From Candidatus Uhrbacteria bacterium (GTDB lineage Bacteria > Patescibacteria > ABY1 > SG8-24 > GWF2-40-263): 8,514 bases of DNA. The stretch covers positions 1 through 8,514 of the forward strand of contig JACQSK010000019.1 of the NCBI GenBank assembly GCA_016205975.1, read 5' to 3'. Shown in pieces: positions 1-5,385 of the stretch. The notes beneath the pieces are model-generated. The model saw nothing but the letters and a program-made list of their open reading frames with translations. It was not told the DNA's origin and did not search any database. Every line of letters starts with the position of its first letter. The first letter of the stretch is position 1. Both the position numbers and the translations under genes were made by a program.

Positions 1-2
1 CT

Positions 3-617
3 CTAGCTGAAGCTGCCGAGCGTGCCCTGCACGAGAAGAAAGACCAACGTCTCCGCCGTGAGTACATCGCCTGGGCGTCTGACCTGGGGTTTGACGAAAA
101 GTGGGTCCATGACACCTTCATCTTCCACTCTGACGGTTCTGTTGAAACTGAAGGAAACCACGATCTCCGTAACAAACACTCTGTCCGTCTCCCAGACTCT
201 CTTGTGAAAGTGGGCGGCAACCTCGACCTCGACGGCCTCACCTCCGCCCAGGGTCTCACCCTGCCAGAGAAGATCGACGGCAGCCTCTACCTCGACAGCC
301 TCACCTCCGCCAAGGGTCTCACCCTGCCCGAGAAAATCGACGGCGACCTCGGCCTCATCAGCCTCACCTCTGCTCAGGGTCTCACCCTGCCCCGTGAGAT
401 CCGTGGCTACCTCTCCCTCGACGGCCTCACCTCTGCTCAGGGTCTCACCCTGCCCCGTGAGATCCGTGGCTACCTCTTCCTCAACAGCCTCACCTCTGCT
501 GAGGGTCTCGCCCTGCCCGAGAAGGTTGGAGGGATGGTCTGGCTTCACAGCCTCCCTCAGACTGATAGACAGACGATCAGAGCACAACGGCCGGATTTGA
601 AAATCCTACCGGCATAG
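3..617 (+). CDS. LRR-like 21-residue repeat protein, C-terminal part (5' end outside window)
   Basis: The reading frame is open from the left edge to TAG at 615-617, giving 204 visible residues; the true start lies outside the window. A GTG at 204 could be mistaken for the start, but the frame continues upstream with ordinary coding sequence. Residues 1-67 are a charged, partly helical region (RREYIAWASDLGF, then FIFHSDGSVE). From residue 72 come five exact 21-residue units with consensus GxLxLxxLTSAxGLTLPxxI, ending in a cap with GMVWLHSLP and a basic tail DLKILPA. The regular leucines suggest a leucine-rich-repeat-like solenoid, usually a binding surface. A paralogue with the same cap and tail lies inverted at 8245-8514. 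No catalytic residues are visible. The ligand and cell location are unknown because the N-terminus is missing. Confidence 0.8.
   Translation, partial: LAEAAERALHEKKDQRLRREYIAWASDLGFDEKWVHDTFIFHSDGSVETEGNHDLRNKHSVRLPDSLVKVGGNLDLDGLTSAQGLTLPEKIDGSLYLDSLTSAKGLTLPEKIDGDLGLISLTSAQGLTLPREIRGYLSLDGLTSAQGLTLPREIRGYLFLNSLTSAEGLALPEKVGGMVWLHSLPQTDRQTIRAQRPDLKILPA
216..530 (+). repeat. Five tandem 63-bp units encoding 21-residue LRR-like repeats
   Basis: Units run 216-278, 279-341, 342-404, 405-467 and 468-530. A 54-base stretch is identical between 361-414 and 424-477 (offset 63), which points to recent tandem duplication or gene conversion. The unit core CTCACCCTGCCCCGTGAGAT recurs here and, inverted, in the paralogue at the right edge. 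Confidence 0.9.
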
Positions 618-641
618 GCAGCACCAACACGCGCCTACAAT

Positions 642-671
642 AAAAGAACCGGCCATACGACCGGTTCTTTT
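642..671. terminator. Bidirectional rho-independent terminator
   Basis: An 11-bp perfect stem (642-652 AAAAGAACCGG with 661-671 CCGGTTCTTTT) surrounds an 8-base loop. The A-run on one arm and T-run on the other give a U-tract in both directions. It lies between the convergent LRR gene (stop at 617) and zinc-ribbon gene (stop at 675), so it probably ends both transcripts. Confidence 0.85.
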
Positions 672-674
672 CAT

Positions 675-1085
675 CTACTCATCACCCTCATCCTCCATCG
701 CCCCCAGGGCGCGCAGGATTTGGTCCATCTTGATATTGAGATTTTTCAGTTGTTTGGCAACGTCGTCATTTGCGGCGCGCGGCGTGCTGCGGTACGGCGG
801 CTTCTCAAATGCGCCTGCGCGGTCGAACGTCGTCTTCGCGAATCGTGTTCCTGTGCCGCCTTCGTCTTTGCGGAAACAGTCACGGCAGAAGATCGGCTTC
901 TTCCCGTTTGGCCGAAACGGAACCTCGCAGGAGGCGCCGCACTGGCTGCACGTGGCGGGGTGCATGACCGGGCGCTCGCCGCGGTCATCGTCACGTTTCC
1001 ATGTGCGCGAGCCGCCGAAAGTCTTGCCGCCTTTGTAGCCGCCCTTTCGCGGCCCTGTCGATTTCTTTTGGAGGAAGTTTTTCAT
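675..1085 (-). CDS. CxxC-x17-CxxC zinc-ribbon protein with C-terminal coiled coil
   Basis: This 136-residue protein starts at the ATG at 1085; a GTG 51 bases upstream is open, but the extra 17 residues look unlike a protein start. Residues 1-40 are basic and glycine-rich (GGYKGGKTFGG), typical of a flexible nucleic-acid-binding tail. Residues 46-70 hold CSQC, exactly 17 residues, then CRDC, matching the CxxC-x17-CxxC domain known from CPR and related bacteria; the four cysteines should bind one zinc, with an extra Cys at 53. Residues about 106-130 form an amphipathic helix (LKNLNIKMDQILRAL) likely to oligomerise. The end is acidic. It is cytoplasmic, and a nucleic-acid-binding role is inference. 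It is divergent from the cold-shock gene. No Shine-Dalgarno precedes the start; the context is CACTATG. Confidence 0.85.
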   Translation of the reverse strand: MKNFLQKKSTGPRKGGYKGGKTFGGSRTWKRDDDRGERPVMHPATCSQCGASCEVPFRPNGKKPIFCRDCFRKDEGGTGTRFAKTTFDRAGAFEKPPYRSTPRAANDDVAKQLKNLNIKMDQILRALGAMEDEGDE

Positions 1086-1172
1086 AGTGTTGTCGCGGGC
1101 TAGGATAAAGAGATTCAAGAGCCGGCAATCTACCACAGAACCGAAAAAAAGGCGAGTGTTGGGCCAGCAAGC

Positions 1173-1201
1173 TTGACATTTTTGCGTTTCTCACATACTC
1201 T
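1173..1201 (+). promoter_or_regulatory. Sigma70-type promoter of the cold-shock gene
   Basis: A perfect -35 TTGACA (1173-1178), a 17-base spacer and a -10 TACTCT (1196-1201, four of six consensus). Transcription should start near 1208, leaving an untranslated leader of about 84 bases before the ATG at 1292. The leader has no Shine-Dalgarno and only a weak GAAAT/ATTTC hairpin. Confidence 0.75.
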
Positions 1202-1291
1202 GCGGGTGCAAAAAAGGTCTCCCTGTGAAATCCGTCGAATTTCCCAAGTGACTGTCATTTGCGGATAATTCATAAGCCAATCATCAAATCT

Positions 1292-1489
1292 ATGACTGGT
1301 ACCATCAAGACCAAGACCGACAAGAGCTTCGGCTTCATCTCGGTCCCCGGACAGGAGAAAGAAGTTTTCTTTCACTCGTCCGCTCTCGTGGGCGTTTCCT
1401 ACGATGAGCTGCGCGAAGGCGACACCGTTTCCTTTGAGACGGAAGAGTCTGACCGCGGCCCACGCGCTGTGAACGTGTCACGCGCCTAA
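1292..1489 (+). CDS. Cold-shock domain protein (Csp family)
   Basis: A 65-residue single-domain protein, the normal Csp size. RNP1 is KSFGFI (residues 11-16) and RNP2 is VFFHSSAL (25-32), the aromatic surface that binds single-stranded RNA or DNA; the tail RGPRAVNV is also typical. These proteins melt RNA structure and act as RNA chaperones. The start is the ATG at 1292, because the fold begins there (MTGTIK); an in-frame TTG at 1259 would add 11 residues that no Csp has. It has its own strong promoter (1173-1201) with a long leader, and a terminator directly after the stop, so it is monocistronic. Long leaders of csp genes in other bacteria control translation by temperature; whether this one does is unknown. 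Confidence 0.95.
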   Translation: MTGTIKTKTDKSFGFISVPGQEKEVFFHSSALVGVSYDELREGDTVSFETEESDRGPRAVNVSRA

Positions 1490-1493
1490 GAGC

Positions 1494-1534
1494 AAAAAAT
1501 CACCCGGCGGGTATCGTCGGGTGATTTTGTTTTT
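1494..1534. terminator. Bidirectional terminator after the cold-shock gene
   Basis: An 11-bp stem (1496-1506 with 1518-1528, core ATCACCCG/CGGGTGAT) with an 11-base loop is followed by a T-rich run to 1534. In the other direction the A-run at 1494-1499 gives a U-tract. The stop codon of the convergent gene (1533-1535) lies inside the T-run, so one element serves both genes. Confidence 0.85.
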
Positions 1535-1904
1535 ACTTTTCGTCGTCCGCATTTGGGTCCCAGGCGTCGCGCGGCTGGCTCATCTGGTGGGCGTAGGCAT
1601 CGCGATACATTCTCTGATGATCCGCGCGGCTGCGCGCCTCCTCGGCTTCATCGAGGTCCTCATGTCCCTGAGCCTGTTTGACTTGCCGCGCGCGCTCCCG
1701 CTTAGCAAGCTCTCGGCGGATTTCACCAAAGAGCTGATCGCGCTGTGCACCAACCGGAACGCCGCGCAGCGCCTGCGCGATGTGGGCGGATGGGTTGCGC
1801 TTCAAGTCGAGCGTCTTTGCAAACACCTCGGCCGTGTCGCAAAGCGACCTCAGACGTTCAGCGGACGAGCGTCCATGATCAATGGGGGAATGTTCCGTGT
1901 CCAT
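1533..1904 (-). CDS. Hypothetical charged, mostly helical protein
   Basis: A 123-residue cytoplasmic protein that I do not recognise. The frame continues upstream of the ATG at 1904, but that stretch is the antisense of the neighbouring membrane-protein gene, so the ATG at 1904 is chosen; it sits in the divergent intergenic gap. Residues 15-75 predict helices (AERLRSLCDTAEVFAKTL, then DQLFGEIRRELAKRERARQ), followed by an acidic/basic segment (EDLDEAEEARSRADHQRMYR) and a polar end WDPNADDEK. There is no signal peptide, membrane segment or metal motif, and a single cysteine. Codon use matches the neighbours and is more protein-like than the opposite strand, which reads as a hydrophobic shadow. 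A weak AAGG lies 4-7 bases before the ATG, closer than usual. Confidence 0.7.
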   Translation of the reverse strand: MDTEHSPIDHGRSSAERLRSLCDTAEVFAKTLDLKRNPSAHIAQALRGVPVGAQRDQLFGEIRRELAKRERARQVKQAQGHEDLDEAEEARSRADHQRMYRDAYAHQMSQPRDAWDPNADDEK

Positions 1905-1912
1905 ATGCCTTA

Positions 1913-1921
1913 ATGGTAACA
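1913..1921 (-). promoter_or_regulatory. Possible extended -10 promoter for the 1533-1904 gene
   Basis: Read on the minus strand, TGT-TACCAT forms an extended -10 (TGn plus four of six consensus) ending 8 bases before the ATG at 1904. No clear -35 is seen. If used, the mRNA would be nearly leaderless. It is back to back with the promoter at 1937-1945. Confidence 0.4.
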
Positions 1922-1936
1922 GAGGCGCCGCGTTTT

Positions 1937-1945
1937 TGGTATACT
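1937..1945 (+). promoter_or_regulatory. Extended -10 promoter of the four-gene operon
   Basis: TGG-TATACT is a full extended -10 (TGn plus five of six consensus). A GTAACA at 1916-1921 could be a -35 with an 18-base spacer. Ten bases separate the -10 from the ATG at 1956, so transcription should start within about 5 bases of the start codon. The same layout is found at 4776-4784. Confidence 0.6.
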
Positions 1946-1955
1946 GTTGGGTGGT

Positions 1956-2582
1956 ATGTGTTTTTCCGCCACAGCAAGTTTTACGGCCGGCGCGGTTCTG
2001 ACCGCCGCGGGGGTCGCCACCGTGAGCCAGGTGAAGAAGCGTCAGGATCGTTTGCTTGCCAGCCTCCCGTTTCTGTTCGGTATCCAGCAGTTTTTGGAAG
2101 GCTTCATTTGGCTGTATCCTGATACGGGACTCATCACGCGCTCTCTGGCGTATGGGTTTCTGTTCTTTGCCTTTTTGCTCTGGCCTGTGTATATCCCTCT
2201 TTCCGTTTGGTCGCATGAGACGGATCCAGAGCGCAAGTGTCTGCTGCACTACCTGATCGCCTTCGGGTTCGCGGGCACGCTGTACCTGGGCGCTGTCCTT
2301 CTGACCCAAGCGCTCGACGTCCAGATTGTGAACGAGAGCATCCGCTACGCGATAACGGTTCCCGTCGAGACCCCAGGGCTCATCTTATACCTCATCGTGA
2401 CCGTGGGCGCGATGCTGCTCTCCAGCCGGCCGATGCTGAACCTCTTCGGCCTGCTCACACTCCTGAGCGCCTGGATCTCCTGGCAGTTCTACGCCGTGAC
2501 GTTCACCTCTGTCTGGTGCTACTTCGCCGCCATCCTGAGCCTCTATCTGTTCTTCTACTTTCGTTTCGATAAAACCTCTTAA
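1956..2582 (+). CDS. DUF6629-like polytopic membrane protein
   Basis: A 208-residue protein with about seven hydrophobic segments (roughly 8-25, 34-54, 63-84, 97-118, 140-156, 160-180, 184-203), so an inner-membrane protein. The N-terminus MCFSATASF and the segment PFLFGIQQFLEGFIW (38-52) are the signatures I associate with the DUF6629 family, whose function is not known. The ATG at 1956 is chosen over a TTG at 1947 because the family begins MCFSA. It is the first gene of an operon: the next ATG follows 8 bases after its stop. The conserved QQFxEG in a membrane segment is a plausible functional site, but that is inference. Family assignment is from memory of the motif, not a search. Confidence 0.8.
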   Translation: MCFSATASFTAGAVLTAAGVATVSQVKKRQDRLLASLPFLFGIQQFLEGFIWLYPDTGLITRSLAYGFLFFAFLLWPVYIPLSVWSHETDPERKCLLHYLIAFGFAGTLYLGAVLLTQALDVQIVNESIRYAITVPVETPGLILYLIVTVGAMLLSSRPMLNLFGLLTLLSAWISWQFYAVTFTSVWCYFAAILSLYLFFYFRFDKTS

Positions 2583-2590
2583 TACGCTTT

Positions 2591-2797
2591 ATGCTAAAGC
2601 CTCTACGCCTTATTGCGCTCGCCGTGATCGCCCTTGCACTCATCGTTCTCTTTGTCTTTTTAAGGAGCGCGCCAGAGGAAACGCCGCAAGCGGAGACGGA
2701 AGAAGTTGTGAACCCTCTTGAGGGAGACATCCCCGACACGAGCCCGACTCAGAACACGAACCCGTTTAGCGACACCTATAAAAATCCTTTCGAATAA
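2591..2797 (+). CDS. Small single-pass membrane protein with NPF-type C-terminus
   Basis: A 68-residue protein: a short basic start (MLKPLR), one hydrophobic helix (about 7-24, LIALAVIALALIVLFVFL), then an acidic, Pro/Thr-rich segment outside the membrane ending TNPFSDTYKNPFE. The positive N-terminus predicts N-in, C-out topology. The doubled NPF motif at the end is reminiscent of small proteins in CPR genomes; I know of no assigned function. It sits 8 bases after the DUF6629-like gene and 3 bases before the cysteine-rich gene, with no Shine-Dalgarno, so it is probably translated by coupling within the operon. It could be an assembly factor or anchor for the secreted protein that follows, which is inference only. 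Confidence 0.8.
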   Translation: MLKPLRLIALAVIALALIVLFVFLRSAPEETPQAETEEVVNPLEGDIPDTSPTQNTNPFSDTYKNPFE

Positions 2798-2800
2798 TCT

Positions 2801-4351
2801 ATGACGATCACTCACAAGCGTCTCGCGTTGTTCCTTGCGCCTGTCGGACTGCTCTTGGCGCTGGCCGCTTCAGCCAGTTTTGATGACGTCGTCTATCCCG
2901 TTGCCGAGCTTGGAAATTGCGAAAGCAAGGACGCCTGTTTTACCTATTGTGGAGAGCCGACCAACTATGACGCCTGCATGGCCTATGCGCAGGAATACGA
3001 GCTGCTCGAGGAGGAAGAGATCGCTGAGTACCTGGATGTCCAGGAGCTCGTAGCCACGGGCGGGCCGGGCGGCTGTACGGATCAGGCCTCGTGCGACGCG
3101 TACTGCGGCGACCTTAACAACATGAGCGAGTGTCTAAGCTTCGCTCGGGACAACGGCCTTATGGACGAGGGGCAGCTCGAGGAAGCGACCAAGGTGCTCG
3201 CGGCGTTGGAAGCGGGATACGCTCCGCCGGGCGGTTGCTCGGACCAGACATCGTGCGACGCCTACTGCGGCGACGTGAGCCACGCCGAGGAGTGTTTGTC
3301 GTTTGCCGAGGCCGCGGGATTCATGAGCGAAGAAGAGGCGAATGAGGCGCGCACCATGATGACGATCATGGCGTCAGGAGAAATGCCAGGCGGCTGTCAG
3401 AGCAAGGAAGCCTGCGACGCCTACTGCGGGGACGAGGCTAACCGCGAGGAGTGTACAGCCTTCGCGCTTGACAACGGTCTTATCACCCAAGAAGAGTTGG
3501 ACCGCATGGTGCCGGAAGGGGAGTTTGCCGGACCTGGCGGCTGCGCGAGTCCGGATGCGTGCAAGATGTATTGCGAGCAGGAGGCCAATTATGAAGAGTG
3601 TTCTTCTTTTTTCGGCGGTGAGACGCAGGGGCCGCCAGAAGAGTTTGACGAGAGCTTTGTTGGGCCGGGCGGCTGCACGACTCCTGAGGAGTGCATGAGT
3701 TACTGTTCGGATCCGGAAAACGGTCAGGCGTGCGCGAGCTTTGCCGGAGAGGAGCTTTTGGAGCCAGAGGGGTTTGAAGAGACGGGTGAACGGAAGGAGG
3801 AGCTTGAGCATCAGGAGGAGTTCGAGGGACAAGAGTTTGCACCTCCGGAGTTTGAGGGACAGACGTTCGAGGGACAAGAGGGCAGGGAGTTCAGCCCGAT
3901 GCTTGAACAAGAGTATCGAGAACCGTACGAGTTTCAGGGCGAGGGAGATCGGGAGTTTGATGGCCAAGAGACGATGGAGCCAGGCGAGTTTATCGAGCCG
4001 GGGGAGTATCAGGCGCCCTATGAGCAGGAGCCGTATCAGTATGAGGGAGGACAAGAGGACACGGAAATCCATTACAATGAGGAAGGCGGCGGGTTTGAGG
4101 GGTTTGATCCTGGAGCGTATGAGTTAGATTTCGGCACAGGCCCAGAGGCGGGCCTCGCCCCCGGTGGGGACACGGCCGAGGGAGCCCCTGCTCCCGCAAT
4201 GGGCGGTGAACCTCAAGGGGGTGGAGCTCCCGCACCGGAAGGCGAACCTCAATCGCTCGCGCCCATGGAAGCGAACGCCGGGTTCGCTCAATCTGTCAGA
4301 CAATTTTTCTCACGCGTGACTTCTAAAGCAAAAACGTTCCTGACGCTATGA
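2801..4351 (+). CDS. Secreted protein with six C-x5-C-x3-C-x8-C repeats and an acidic low-complexity tail
   Basis: A 516-residue exported protein. Residues 1-25 are a signal peptide (basic start, hydrophobic core, ASA before residue 26). Residues 40-311 hold six modules, each with the invariant cysteine spacing C-x5-C-x3-C-x8-C and usually GGC, a YC and an acidic turn; cysteines are at 40/46/50/59, 92/98/102/111, 146/152/156/165, 199/205/209/218, 248/254/258/267 and 292/298/302/311. There are 24 cysteines and none elsewhere, so twelve disulfides are possible. Helical acidic linkers separate modules 1-5. Residues about 318-435 are rich in Glu, Phe, Gln and Gly (EFEGQEF-type words), 445-495 in Gly/Pro/Ala, and the last 20 are an amphipathic basic helix. 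No sortase motif or membrane anchor is seen. It overlaps no gene, sits 3 bases after the NPF gene and 4 before VKOR, its probable oxidant. Function unknown; a surface or adhesive role is inference. Confidence 0.88.
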   Translation: MTITHKRLALFLAPVGLLLALAASASFDDVVYPVAELGNCESKDACFTYCGEPTNYDACMAYAQEYELLEEEEIAEYLDVQELVATGGPGGCTDQASCDAYCGDLNNMSECLSFARDNGLMDEGQLEEATKVLAALEAGYAPPGGCSDQTSCDAYCGDVSHAEECLSFAEAAGFMSEEEANEARTMMTIMASGEMPGGCQSKEACDAYCGDEANREECTAFALDNGLITQEELDRMVPEGEFAGPGGCASPDACKMYCEQEANYEECSSFFGGETQGPPEEFDESFVGPGGCTTPEECMSYCSDPENGQACASFAGEELLEPEGFEETGERKEELEHQEEFEGQEFAPPEFEGQTFEGQEGREFSPMLEQEYREPYEFQGEGDREFDGQETMEPGEFIEPGEYQAPYEQEPYQYEGGQEDTEIHYNEEGGGFEGFDPGAYELDFGTGPEAGLAPGGDTAEGAPAPAMGGEPQGGGAPAPEGEPQSLAPMEANAGFAQSVRQFFSRVTSKAKTFLTL

Positions 4352-4355
4352 CCCT

Positions 4356-4769
4356 ATGGTTGAATCGATCGTGATCGTCGCTCTCGGGCTCGCAGGTTTT
4401 TTTCTGGCGCTGTACCTGCGCAGCAAGAAGGCGCGCAAGGCCACCGCGTTTACCTGTCCGCTCAAAGGCAACTGCACCGAGGTGATCCACAGCTCCTACG
4501 CGACCTTTCTGAGTCTGCCCGTCGAGCTCTTGGGGACGGCTTACTACCTGTTGATCGCCGTGGGCTACGGCGCGCGTGTTGGCTTTCCCGCAGAGACGTT
4601 GACACTCGCTTTTCCGTTGCTGATGGTCTCGACCCTGGCGCTCCTGTTTTCCTCCTACCTCACGTTCATCCAGGTCGTGCGTCTTCGCAAACTCTGCACA
4701 TGGTGCCTGCTCTCGGCCGCATTTTGCCTGTCGATTTTCCTCCTCGCCGCGCAGTTGAATCCAGTCTGA
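4356..4769 (+). CDS. Vitamin K epoxide reductase (VKOR) family disulfide-forming membrane protein
   Basis: A 137-residue protein with four membrane helices (about 4-22, 55-74, 82-106, 110-132). The loop after helix 1 carries Cys34 and Cys40 followed by the conserved serine region (VIHSSYATF), then the LSLPVELLGTAYY segment equivalent to the family GIPvallG motif. Helix 4 starts with the active-site CTWC (114-117). Bacterial VKORs pass electrons from a periplasmic or surface thiol oxidase to quinone and so drive disulfide formation, replacing DsbB. This one has no fused thioredoxin domain, so a separate DsbA-like partner should exist elsewhere, or it may act directly. It follows the 24-cysteine gene by 4 bases, which strongly suggests that protein is its client. 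An extra Cys124 lies in helix 4. Confidence 0.92.
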   Translation: MVESIVIVALGLAGFFLALYLRSKKARKATAFTCPLKGNCTEVIHSSYATFLSLPVELLGTAYYLLIAVGYGARVGFPAETLTLAFPLLMVSTLALLFSSYLTFIQVVRLRKLCTWCLLSAAFCLSIFLLAAQLNPV

Positions 4770-4784
4770 CCCGTATGATATACT
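4755..4784 (+). promoter_or_regulatory. Extended -10 promoter inside the VKOR gene end
   Basis: TTGAAT (4755-4760), an 18-base spacer, and TGA-TATACT (extended -10 at 4776-4784). The -10 ends 10 bases before the ATG at 4795, the same geometry as at 1937-1945. The mRNA start should be within about 5 bases of the ATG. The lipoprotein gene can therefore be expressed apart from the operon before it. Confidence 0.65.
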
Positions 4785-4794
4785 CTCGCCCGAT

Positions 4795-5385
4795 ATGAAA
4801 CTCACCCTCCCATTGATCCTCTTGGCGCTCGTGCTCACAGGACTCGGCTGTTTTGGAAACAAAACAGAGGAGACGGTCTCCTCTGGGTCGGTTGAAATTG
4901 ATCGCGGCGCCATTTTGCTTGAGGCGCGCGAGAACGGACTCATCATGTCTGAGAGTGAAGTGGCAGTGATGTCGAGTGTCGAGCCGACGAGCGTCCAGGG
5001 TGCTGTGAACGTGACGAATGTTGAGCCGTACCTGAAGGCCGACATGAAAGGCTGGGCCTCGGCGGCGCTGGCAGACGTGACCGGCGGCGACTCTTTTGGG
5101 CTTGCGCACGCGGCGTTTGCGCGCGGCGTGTATACCTTCGTCGCCGACATGGGAAATCTCGAGGCGCCGAGAGATGGTTATGCGTATCACGGCTGGCTGG
5201 TAAATCGTACCGAGCCGCTCGCCGCGGTAGGGACAGCTGCGGCCGTCAAGACGCAATCCGGTTATGCCATCGTCTTCACCGCAGCCGAGGATCTTACCGC
5301 GTACGACTTTTTCGTGCTAACGCTCGAGCAGACGGCGGGCGCCACGACACCGGAGGAGCACATCCTTGAGGGGAGTTTCCGTTAA
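4795..5385 (+). CDS. Probable lipoprotein with RskA C-terminal-like (anti-sigma) domain
   Basis: A 196-residue exported protein. Residues 1-18 form a signal peptide ending LTGLG before Cys19, the only cysteine in the protein; a lone Cys at that place supports lipidation, though the box lacks the usual Leu at -3. Residues about 20-80 are a polar linker. Residues 84-196 resemble the extracytoplasmic C-terminal domain of RskA-type anti-sigma factors: YHGWLVNR (131-138), a glycine strand, FFVLTLEQ (172-179), and the ending PEEHILEGSF. In true anti-sigma factors this domain sits outside the cell while a zinc-bound N-terminal domain holds the sigma factor. Here there is no cytoplasmic domain and no sigma gene nearby, so it cannot act by that route and probably binds something at the surface. 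It overlaps the convergent propeller gene by 4 bases. Confidence 0.72.
   Translation: MKLTLPLILLALVLTGLGCFGNKTEETVSSGSVEIDRGAILLEARENGLIMSESEVAVMSSVEPTSVQGAVNVTNVEPYLKADMKGWASAALADVTGGDSFGLAHAAFARGVYTFVADMGNLEAPRDGYAYHGWLVNRTEPLAAVGTAAAVKTQSGYAIVFTAAEDLTAYDFFVLTLEQTAGATTPEEHILEGSFR

Noticed and set aside
216..530. CRISPR-like direct repeats at the left edge
   Set aside because: The period is 63 bases with no unique spacers, the frame stays open, and the units encode a regular 21-residue protein repeat.
3..587. 194-residue minus-strand frame with GQGETLSRGEAV repeats
   Set aside because: Antisense of the 63-bp LRR-like units; the plus frame has the cap and tail shared with the paralogue and is clearly the coding one.
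1521..1913. 130-residue hydrophobic plus-strand frame
   Set aside because: Starts within the terminator T-run and mirrors the minus-strand gene at 1533-1904, whose composition and codon use are more protein-like.
1905..2309. N-terminal extension of the minus-strand gene to 2309
   Set aside because: The extra 135 residues are antisense to the DUF6629-like gene and low in protein-like character; the ATG at 1904 lies in the intergenic gap.
3374..4072. 232-residue open frame on the minus strand rich in leucine and arginine
   Set aside because: It is the antisense of the Glu/Phe/Gln-rich tail of the secreted cysteine protein; GAG/CTC codon symmetry creates the long open frame. No start context or promoter.
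4323..5256. Long minus-strand frames over VKOR and the lipoprotein
   Set aside because: Both recognised plus-strand genes explain the region; the minus frames have no recognisable motif and mirror the plus codons.
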